Assembly (NCBI GenBank): GCA_903873355.1
Contig: CAIQOG010000366.1
Coordinates: 1-5,066 of the forward strand
Origin: an uncultured Bacteroidales bacterium
GTDB lineage: Bacteria > Bacteroidota > Bacteroidia > Bacteroidales > Paludibacteraceae
Reading direction: 5' to 3'
Length of the DNA stretch: 5,066 nt
In this document: positions 1 to 5,066 of the stretch, in pieces
How positions within the stretch are numbered: position 1 is the first letter of the stretch
How the letters are laid out: each line of letters opens with the position of its first letter
Program-made: the position numbers and the translations under genes
Notes under the pieces: model-generated
Databases searched by the model: none
Told to the model about the DNA's origin: nothing
What the model saw: only the letters and a program-made list of their open reading frames with translations

Positions 1-51
1 AGGTAAAAATAATAACATTATAAATACTAACATTTAAAATTACAAAATCCC
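1..51 (+). promoter_or_regulatory. AT-rich leader upstream of gene 1
   Basis: These 51 bases are strongly A/T-rich and carry no gene start. There is no GGAGG-like ribosome binding site ahead of the ATG at 52; the bases just upstream are A-rich and end in CCC, as expected for Bacteroidota, where initiation often does without Shine-Dalgarno pairing. I see no clear Bacteroides-type promoter (TTTG around -33 and TAnnTTTG around -7), so the promoter may lie upstream of the window. This entry describes the leader only and does not claim a mapped promoter. Confidence 0.3.
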
Positions 52-1881
52 ATGAAAAAAATTACGCTTATTTTTATGCTTTGTGCTATTGCATTAATTG
101 CTAAAGCACAGGTTTTATTGGACGAAACTTTCTTTGATTTTCCAACAACCGACAACATGACCACAGTGAATGGCTGGACAAATTATTCGGGAAATACGTT
201 AGAGCCGAACTTAACAGATTATCGTATTCTTGACAAACAAGGTTTGAGCTATGCTGATCTTAACGGTATTCCTTATCTTTCAGGTCAGGGAGCTGCATTA
301 CACAATGTATATGTAGGAGTTTCAGCTTCAAAAACACCTCCCGGAGCTGCATTATTAACCTCAAAACCGTTTTCAAACACGCCGATAACCTCAGGTGTTA
401 TTTATGTTTCATTTTTATTCCAACCTGTGGCACCTGGTGGAAGTCAGGGTCAAACTTTAAGTTTAACTGACTCTGTTCAACGCTCTTCTATGTGTCTGTG
501 GATTAGACCGGGATCAACTGGTTCATCTTGTATATTAGGTCTTACCCGTGCAGGTGGTGGATCATCTGATATTGTAAACGGTAAAACTGAGTTCAATTAC
601 GGAACTGTGAATTTCATAGTAATGAAATACGATTTTACTTCTCATATAGCTTATTTGTACGTAAATCCTGGAGTTGGAAGTACATCAGAACCAACCGAAT
701 ATGCGTTGGACAATGCAACGGTAAATACAGCTGAGGCATACAGAACAGCCTTGCAATATGTAATGTTGGTGAATAAAGGGTCAAATAAAGCAAACTATTA
801 CATAAGTGGTATCCGTGTATGTCAATCGTGGACAGACGCTGTACAGGCCGCAGCACTTCCAAAAGTTGCTACCCCGACAAATGGTTCGGCTTCAGGTGTT
901 GAAGCAGAAAGTTTCTGGGCTAACTGGACTCCAACTTCTGACGCAAACGGATACAATGTTTTGGTTTATAACGGTACAAGTTTGTTTAGTAAAACCACTG
1001 TAGCTGACAAAGCCACTTCCACAGTTCAGATTACAGGATTAGTTTCGAACACAACATACACCTATGAAGTTCAGGCGATTGGTGATGGAGCAACCACCGG
1101 AAATTCAACTCCTTCTGCTGCTTCAGCAGGTTTCACAACCTTAGATGGTGTGATGACAGTTCAACCTGATTTCAGTGATGGTACCTGGGGCCAAGTTTAT
1201 CCAAACAGTTCAACTGAACCTTTAGCGTTGTCATATCCTTCGTTTGCAAACGGAAATTATTATGTATCGAATGGTTTGAACAGCAGTAACAAACATGTCG
1301 GAATGTACTTACCAAACAACCCTGCTGTGAGAGATACCATTAAATACTGGATTAAACTAGACAAATCAACAGCAGTTGGAGGTTCTTATTTGGCACTACC
1401 TTCGATGAAACAAGTTGGAAGTATGGAATTGCATGTGTGGACCAGTGGCCCGGGTAGAACATTCCTTGTACAGGAACTGACTGCTGATGGAACATGGAAA
1501 ACAGATCATTCTTTATACTCTGCTAAAGATACTCTGAATAATAAAGACACGATTATAAATGTTAGCTTTAACAATAATTATCCTACCAAATTAAGAATTG
1601 TCAATACCGGTAGTGGTTATTTTGCTGTTGGGTTAGTGAAAGTATCAGGAGTTATCAATGGTTTGTCTGAAAACAATAGCAAGGTATCACTTTACAGTAC
1701 CGGAAAATCAATCGTGACTTCAGAACCAGGAACACTAAGCATTTACAACCTGCAAGGTATTTTGATTTACAAGGAAGCAATTGAAAACCGACGACTCACA
1801 AATTTAGCAGCCGGAGTATATATTGTTCGACTCAAAACAAATAGTGGCGAAATATTAACCAGAAAAATGCTTATTCAATAA
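52..1881 (+). CDS. Secreted multidomain protein: LamG-like jelly roll, FN3, beta-sandwich module, T9SS tail
   Basis: A complete 609-residue exported protein, probably surface-attached or released by T9SS. Residues 1-19 form a signal peptide (MKK, hydrophobic core, AKA before Q20). Residues about 21-262 resemble a concanavalin A/LamG-like jelly roll: they open with LLDETFFDF, and YYISGIRVCQSW (249-260) matches the closing strand usual in such domains. No GH16-type ExDxxE motif is visible, so binding is likelier than catalysis. Residues about 270-364 are an FN3 domain (ANW 290-292, ITGL 327-330, GDG 344-346). Residues about 368-535 are a second beta-sandwich, galactose-binding-like by inference, related to the whole of the next gene product. 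Residues about 541-609 resemble the type A sorting domain (IYNLQG, LAAGVYIVRL, final KMLIQ), but without the usual YPNP opening. The start is supported by the signal peptide directly after it. The exact ligand is unknown. Confidence 0.88.
   Translation: MKKITLIFMLCAIALIAKAQVLLDETFFDFPTTDNMTTVNGWTNYSGNTLEPNLTDYRILDKQGLSYADLNGIPYLSGQGAALHNVYVGVSASKTPPGAALLTSKPFSNTPITSGVIYVSFLFQPVAPGGSQGQTLSLTDSVQRSSMCLWIRPGSTGSSCILGLTRAGGGSSDIVNGKTEFNYGTVNFIVMKYDFTSHIAYLYVNPGVGSTSEPTEYALDNATVNTAEAYRTALQYVMLVNKGSNKANYYISGIRVCQSWTDAVQAAALPKVATPTNGSASGVEAESFWANWTPTSDANGYNVLVYNGTSLFSKTTVADKATSTVQITGLVSNTTYTYEVQAIGDGATTGNSTPSAASAGFTTLDGVMTVQPDFSDGTWGQVYPNSSTEPLALSYPSFANGNYYVSNGLNSSNKHVGMYLPNNPAVRDTIKYWIKLDKSTAVGGSYLALPSMKQVGSMELHVWTSGPGRTFLVQELTADGTWKTDHSLYSAKDTLNNKDTIINVSFNNNYPTKLRIVNTGSGYFAVGLVKVSGVINGLSENNSKVSLYSTGKSIVTSEPGTLSIYNLQGILIYKEAIENRRLTNLAAGVYIVRLKTNSGEILTRKMLIQ
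1153..1656 (+). other. Beta-sandwich module shared with genes 2 and 3 (gene 1 copy)
   Basis: This segment encodes residues about 368-535 of the gene 1 protein. It opens with QPDFSDGTWGQVYPNS, which lines up with NPNFADDSWGTVYPNS near the window end in gene 3. Its second half (LPSMKQVGSMELHV at 449-462 and KLRIVNTGSG at 513-522) lines up with LPLLPSVGKVIIKA and VVRIVPNSTS in gene 2. The pattern suits an eight-stranded carbohydrate-binding or galactose-binding-like fold. That fold is inferred; the homology among the three copies is read directly from the translations. Confidence 0.6.
1672..1878 (+). other. T9SS type A-like C-terminal sorting domain of gene 1
   Basis: These bases encode the last 69 residues. 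The order of a LSIYNLQG strand, a basic or acidic turn, LAAGVYIVRLKT, and a terminal LTRKMLIQ is that of the T9SS C-terminal domain (Por_Secre_tail family), which is recognised at the outer membrane and cleaved on export. The opening is atypical: KVSLYSTGKSIVTSE stands where most family members have a YPNP-type motif. Variants of this kind are, from general knowledge, common in Bacteroidales. Confidence 0.75.
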
Positions 1882-1909
1882 GCAATAAATCGTTAATATA
1901 CAATCAATT

Positions 1910-1943
1910 AAAGTTGGCCAGACAGAAATGTCTGACCAACTTT
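1910..1943 (+). terminator. 15-bp hairpin with GAAA loop, probable terminator after gene 1
   Basis: Left arm 1910-1924 (AAAGTTGGCCAGACA) and right arm 1929-1943 (TGTCTGACCAACTTT) pair over 15 positions around a GAAA loop (1925-1928). The only flaw is a C-A mismatch (1918/1935) in the + transcript, which becomes a G-U wobble in a minus-strand transcript. It starts 28 bases after the gene 1 stop, where an intrinsic terminator would sit. The tail after the stem (CTTTCAATCTTTG) is only moderately U-rich, so termination may be partial, or the stem may protect the 3' end of the message. Confidence 0.6.
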
Positions 1944-1987
1944 CAATCTTTGACTAATTCTCAATCTAAAACCAAAAATTAAATATT

Positions 1988-2563
1988 ATGAGAATAACTT
2001 TATTGCTATTTTCCATTTTAATTGCATCATTTGCAAATACACAAGTTCTGTTATTACAGGAGAATTTTCAGGATTGGAAGGAAGCTGGTATTGCACCCGT
2101 TCCACCCAGTAAATCGGCAACCGGTGTTGAATATAGCTTTGCAAAAAAACTTGCAGATGGTAAAACACAGGGAACATTTACGTCCAACGAGTTGGTAGTT
2201 CAACCTGAACAATCAATTGGAACTCCCGGACGTGCCGATGGGAATGGTAAACCAACAAACGGGAGAGTAATAATAAAAGGAACTAAAAACTACCTGCAAT
2301 TACCACTATTGCCGAGCGTTGGTAAAGTAATTATAAAAGCCAGTGCCGGAACGGATCAGAAAGAATTTAAAATTCAGGCATCTATCGATGGAAAAAATTT
2401 TGAAGATGTTGCCAATACTGTAACTCCATGTGAAAAAGCGGTTACAAAAGAATTTACATTTAATCTTTCTTTAGCGAATCCAACCGTTGTGAGAATAGTT
2501 CCAAACTCAACTTCGGCTATAAATATATGGGATATTGAAATTTATTCTTTCTCAAAAAAATAA
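1988..2563 (+). CDS. Small secreted beta-sandwich protein, putative carbohydrate-binding module
   Basis: A complete 191-residue exported protein of unknown function. Residues 1-18 are a signal peptide (MR, hydrophobic stretch to about residue 16). The cleavage site is not clear-cut: ANT before Q19 has Thr at -1, and cutting after A16 is an alternative. The mature start QVLLLQENFQDW resembles QVLLDETFFDF in gene 1. The remainder appears to be one beta-sandwich domain: NGRVIIKGTKNYLQLP (91-106), LPSVGKVIIKA (108-118), FKIQASIDGKNFEDV (127-141), VVRIVPN (167-173) and IWDIEIYSF (180-188). The alternating strands resemble galactose-binding-like modules of Bacteroidota pectate-lyase-type proteins. 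The chain ends right after the last strand, with no T9SS tail and no lipobox cysteine, so periplasmic or released placement is open. The gaps are 106 bases to gene 1 and 128 to gene 3. The A/T-rich leader lacks a Shine-Dalgarno sequence, and no catalytic motif is seen. Confidence 0.82.
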   Translation: MRITLLLFSILIASFANTQVLLLQENFQDWKEAGIAPVPPSKSATGVEYSFAKKLADGKTQGTFTSNELVVQPEQSIGTPGRADGNGKPTNGRVIIKGTKNYLQLPLLPSVGKVIIKASAGTDQKEFKIQASIDGKNFEDVANTVTPCEKAVTKEFTFNLSLANPTVVRIVPNSTSAINIWDIEIYSFSKK

Positions 2564-2598
2564 AAAACAACCTGTAAAATAATAGAGTTTATATAAGT

Positions 2599-2621
2599 TA
2601 GTCCTAAAGATTGCTTTTTTT
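2599..2621 (+). terminator. Possible weak terminator after gene 2
   Basis: A short imperfect stem (AGTC against GATT around a CTAAA loop, with G-U pairs, about 2600-2612) is followed by seven T residues (2615-2621). It lies about 36 bases after the gene 2 stop. The T-run is convincing but the stem is only 4-6 pairs, so this is a tentative call. The rest of the 128-base gap up to 2691 is A/T-rich, and I could not match it to a Bacteroides-type promoter. Confidence 0.25.
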
Positions 2622-2691
2622 CGACCAATTTATAAGTATACTAATGTTCAACTTACAGATATAAAAAAATAACCCTCAAATTAATATTCTG

Positions 2692-5066
2692 ATGAAAAAA
2701 ATTACATTATTATTTGCAATTTTATTATTTGCAATTACTGCAAATGTTTCTGCGCAAACACAGTTGACAGCTCCTGCTGTAGGCACTGCTACTTTACCAA
2801 CAACAGTAGGATTTACTGCTAACTGGACAGCGGTTGCCAATGCTTCAAGTTACATTGTAAATGTGTATGACAGCAGTCCTGCTTTAGCTGTTTCAGTGCC
2901 GGTTGCCGGAGCTACAACTGCAACTTCTGTGATTACAGGATTATCTCAGGGAGCAGCTTATACTTATACTGTAATCGCTGTTGGGGATGGAACTATTTAT
3001 ACAAATTCAGCCGAATCAACTCCTTCAGCGGCAATAACAACTCTAACACTGTTGACTACGCCTGCAGTTGGAACAGCAAGCCGATTAACACTGACCGGTT
3101 TCACTGCCAACTGGACAGCTGTGGCAAATGCTGCTAGCTATTCAGTAAATGTATATGATGGCCTTGGGGCTTTAGTTACCGGCTCTCCAAAAACAGTAAC
3201 CGGTGCAACTTCTGCTACACTTGCAATTGCAGCTATGTTGTCACCCGGAACAACATACACTTACACCGTGACTGCAATTGGCGATGGAACTATTTATGCA
3301 AGTTCTGTTGCTTCTGCAAATTCTGCATCATTTATAACTGCAACTTCAACAGGAACTTTTACTTTGCAATATGCAGATGTTGATGTTGCAACATTGAATG
3401 CAGACCTAAAAGGTGGTGCTGCCGATATTTATGAGTTGACAACTTCAGGAGGAGCTTACACTTTTGTTACAACAGCATCTAACAACAATACACTGATTAG
3501 AAACACCACTATTAAAGCTGCTTCAGGACTTGCTGCAAAACCAATTGTTAAGCTGAATAGCACAACAACAGGTTCAACTGCAAATATCTTTAATACAGCT
3601 TCTTTAGGATTAACACTCAAATTTGATGGATTGGAATTTGATGGAATAAATACCGGTGGAACAGGACAACCATTAGCAATTTATGATTCGAATACCGGAG
3701 TAACTAACACAAAAATTTATATCACTCATTGTTATTTCCACGATTTCAAAAATGCGTCCGGAAATGGAGTAATACGCATGAATGGTGTTTCTTCAACACA
3801 GGTACTGGATATTCAGAGTTCCAATTTTAATACTTGTAGCGGTAGAATATTATATATTAACGGCGCCAGTGCAACAACTATAAATCTGAAAAACAACACT
3901 TTCTGCAATTCCACAACTCTTTCATCAAGACATAACGTGATTTACAACAGTGCTGCTAACACCGGAACAACAACTATTGACCATTGTACATTTTATAAAG
4001 TTGGAGATGCTACAGTTACAAATGGAGTTGTAAGAACTACCGGTAGTACAAATGGAGCGATAACTATTAAGAATAGCATTTTTGTAACAGTACCTACTAC
4101 TTTACCAACCGGAACTGTTGATTACTGCTATCTGGCAGGTCTGACAACTGTCCCGACCGGAGCAACAAATACCTTTGCAGCTGCTACCGTACCGGCATTT
4201 ACAAATGCAACAACACTTGATTTTTCATTAACCAATAAATCTTCATTTGTTTGTGGAGATGCTTTAATTGCCGGAAATACAAGTTACTACCCTGTATTAC
4301 CTAAATTAGATACTCCGGTTGTTGGTTCTGCAAGTAATATTGGAACAAATGGTTTTACGGCCAACTGGTCAACAGTTCCAAATGCAATTGGTTATAACGT
4401 AGCTGTATATCAGGGTACGACGTTAGTAAGCACAACCAAAGCTAACGGACAAGCTACCACAAGTTTGGCGATTACAGGCCTTCAAACGGCAACAACATAT
4501 ACTTTCAAAGTTGCTGCATTAGGCGATGCTATGAATTATGATATTTCCTTCGAATCTTCATCATCTCCCGATTTTACAACTCTTGGACTTCCTGCCCCAA
4601 TTGTTTCGATTGGTAGTAATATTACTAAATCCGGTTTCACAGCCAATTGGACTCCGACAGCTAATGCGACCGGTTATGAAGTAATGACATACTTAACTAC
4701 CAGTCTGGTAAAGACAACCAATGTTACCGGTCAGACCACTTCAAATATTGCAATTTCCGGACTTGCTATGGGTACAACCTATACCTATAAAGTAGTAGCA
4801 GTGGGCGATGGCGTCACATATCTTAATTCTGACCCTTCATCACCTTCCGGTATTGTTAAAACAATGGCAGATACTTTAAAACAAATTAATCCAAATTTTG
4901 CGGATGACAGCTGGGGTACAGTTTATCCAAATTCATTAACACTGGGTTCATTCCCTACTTTCTCGGCCAATGGATATGATTTGACAAAAGCATATGTACA
5001 AACAATCTCAGTTAAGGGATTAAAAGGTGAAGAATATACTCATGTGCTGAAGTTAGATAAAACTAC
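2692..5066 (+). CDS. Large secreted FN3 / parallel beta-helix protein (DUF4957/DUF5123-like), 3' end outside window
   Basis: The reading frame runs open from the ATG at 2692 to the window edge: 791 whole codons, no stop. Residues 1-21 are a signal peptide (MKKITLLF, hydrophobic core, VSA before Q22), which fixes the start. Domains in order: FN3-1 (about 25-119), FN3-2 (124-218), a right-handed parallel beta-helix (about 224-534), FN3-3 (537-632), FN3-4 (633-726), then the first 65 residues of the beta-sandwich module shared with genes 1 and 2. All four FN3 domains carry GFTANW, and a GDG or GDA near their ends. The helix opens with YADVDVATLNADLKGGA, has rungs such as LKFDGLEFDG, IDHCTFYKV and ITIKNSIF, and closes with FSLTNKSSFVCGDALIAG. 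This order resembles Bacteroidota DUF4957/DUF5123 proteins of unconfirmed function. No lyase catalytic set is recognisable. By analogy with gene 1, a T9SS tail is expected beyond the window. Confidence 0.88.
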   Translation, partial: MKKITLLFAILLFAITANVSAQTQLTAPAVGTATLPTTVGFTANWTAVANASSYIVNVYDSSPALAVSVPVAGATTATSVITGLSQGAAYTYTVIAVGDGTIYTNSAESTPSAAITTLTLLTTPAVGTASRLTLTGFTANWTAVANAASYSVNVYDGLGALVTGSPKTVTGATSATLAIAAMLSPGTTYTYTVTAIGDGTIYASSVASANSASFITATSTGTFTLQYADVDVATLNADLKGGAADIYELTTSGGAYTFVTTASNNNTLIRNTTIKAASGLAAKPIVKLNSTTTGSTANIFNTASLGLTLKFDGLEFDGINTGGTGQPLAIYDSNTGVTNTKIYITHCYFHDFKNASGNGVIRMNGVSSTQVLDIQSSNFNTCSGRILYINGASATTINLKNNTFCNSTTLSSRHNVIYNSAANTGTTTIDHCTFYKVGDATVTNGVVRTTGSTNGAITIKNSIFVTVPTTLPTGTVDYCYLAGLTTVPTGATNTFAAATVPAFTNATTLDFSLTNKSSFVCGDALIAGNTSYYPVLPKLDTPVVGSASNIGTNGFTANWSTVPNAIGYNVAVYQGTTLVSTTKANGQATTSLAITGLQTATTYTFKVAALGDAMNYDISFESSSSPDFTTLGLPAPIVSIGSNITKSGFTANWTPTANATGYEVMTYLTTSLVKTTNVTGQTTSNIAISGLAMGTTYTYKVVAVGDGVTYLNSDPSSPSGIVKTMADTLKQINPNFADDSWGTVYPNSLTLGSFPTFSANGYDLTKAYVQTISVKGLKGEEYTHVLKLDKT
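2764..3345 (+). repeat. Tandem FN3 pair 1-2 in gene 3
   Basis: Two FN3 units (2764-3048 and 3061-3345) repeat with clear similarity: PAVGTA, GFTANWTAVANA, then SY-VNVYD and GDGTIY in both. At the DNA level the best-matching stretch (from about 2809 and 3097) differs largely at third codon positions, for example ACTGCTAACTGGACAGC against ACTGCCAACTGGACAGC. This suggests an intragenic duplication that has since diverged under selection for the protein. The units probably act as spacers or binding arms ahead of the beta-helix. Confidence 0.8.
3361..4293 (+). other. Parallel beta-helix domain of gene 3 (DUF4957/DUF5123-like)
   Basis: This segment encodes residues about 224-534. Rung-like strands recur, each ending in an aromatic or large hydrophobic residue: FDGLEF (311-316), ITHCYF (344-349), IQSSNF (374-379), LKNNTF (399-404), IDHCTF (429-434) and IKNSIF (459-464), roughly 25-33 residues apart. 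That is the hallmark of a pectate-lyase-like beta-solenoid. The initial TLNADLKGGA...TIRNTTIKA-like pattern and the terminal SFVCGDALIAG cap fit the DUF4957 then DUF5123 order. The family assignment is from memory of these patterns and not from a search. Confidence 0.65.
4300..4869 (+). repeat. Tandem FN3 pair 3-4 in gene 3
   Basis: Two further FN3 units (4300-4587 and 4588-4869) follow the beta-helix. Both have LP at the start, GFTANW (554-559 and 648-653), a Y-V--Y---LV-TT run, G(Q)-TTS, I-GL-like strands, TTYT(F/Y)KV, and GDA or GDG (611-613 and 705-707). They resemble the single FN3 of gene 1 (GYNVLVYNGTSLFSKTT) more than units 1 and 2 do, which suggests they belong to the same C-terminal cassette as the following beta-sandwich module. 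Confidence 0.75.
4870..5066 (+). other. Start of shared beta-sandwich module in gene 3 (cut by window end)
   Basis: Residues about 727-791 read ADTLKQINPNFADDSWGTVYP, continue through SFPTFSANGYDL, and end at HVLKLDKT. They align with gene 1 residues 368-440 (QPDFSDGTWGQVYP, SYPSFANGNY, YWIKLDKST), so the same module clearly begins here. Its second half lies outside the window. Confidence 0.7.

Noticed and set aside
635..862. Minus-strand open frame of 75 codons
   Set aside because: It lies wholly inside the jelly-roll coding region of gene 1, has no recognisable domain or signal peptide, and its composition looks like the antisense of a real gene.
806..1003. Plus-strand open frame of 65 codons in another frame
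   Set aside because: It overlaps the FN3 coding region of gene 1 out of frame and reads as low-quality sequence with no domain.
1944..1987. Promoter for gene 2 (TTTG and repeated CAATCT)
   Set aside because: A TTTG occurs, but no TAnnTTTG element follows at suitable spacing, and the short repeat is within chance expectation for A/T-rich DNA.
1986..2177. Minus-strand open frame of 63 codons
   Set aside because: It is antisense to the signal peptide and N-terminus of gene 2, which is well supported, and has no features of its own.
3730..3996. Polysaccharide lyase active site in the beta-helix (IDHC and ITHC motifs)
   Set aside because: IDH superficially recalls pectate-lyase DH motifs, but the accompanying calcium-binding aspartates and catalytic arginine or lysine set cannot be recognised, and the motif repeats as an ordinary rung.
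2692..4869. Phase-variable or slippage-prone tandem repeats
   Set aside because: The FN3 units are diverged at DNA level and about 95 codons long; I see no long homopolymer or short perfect tandem repeat in the coding region.

Overview
The window looks like Bacteroidota, most likely Bacteroidales. It is AT-rich, and A/T-rich stretches rather than Shine-Dalgarno sequences precede the start codons. All three genes encode exported proteins. The first ends in a domain resembling the type IX secretion system (T9SS) type A sorting tail, and all three share surface-protein modules common in this phylum. Genus-level placement is not possible from the sequence alone.

Layout: three genes on the + strand, with no RNA genes, mobile elements or CRISPR array. 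(1) 52-1881: a complete 609-residue secreted protein, with signal peptide, concanavalin A/LamG-like jelly roll, one fibronectin type III (FN3) domain, a second beta-sandwich module and a T9SS-type tail. (2) 1988-2563: a complete 191-residue secreted protein that appears to be a free-standing copy of the beta-sandwich module in gene 1. (3) 2692 to the window end: a gene open at its 3' end, 791 codons visible. It has a signal peptide, two FN3 domains, a right-handed parallel beta-helix resembling DUF4957/DUF5123, two more FN3 domains, and the start of the same beta-sandwich module. A strong hairpin (1910-1943) lies between genes 1 and 2, and a weak hairpin with a T-run (about 2599-2621) lies between genes 2 and 3.

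How they fit together: the genes share a toolkit. FN3 repeats carry a common (F)TANW...GD(G) signature, and the beta-sandwich module recurs in all three. This suggests a locus of surface or extracellular glycan-binding or glycan-processing proteins built by domain shuffling. No catalytic motif of a known glycosidase or lyase is recognisable, and no SusC/SusD gene is in the window, so a polysaccharide-utilisation role is inference. I see no clearly new system. The most notable points are the three-way module sharing, the beta-helix inserted between FN3 pairs with cysteines confined to it, and the absence of a sorting tail on the small middle protein.
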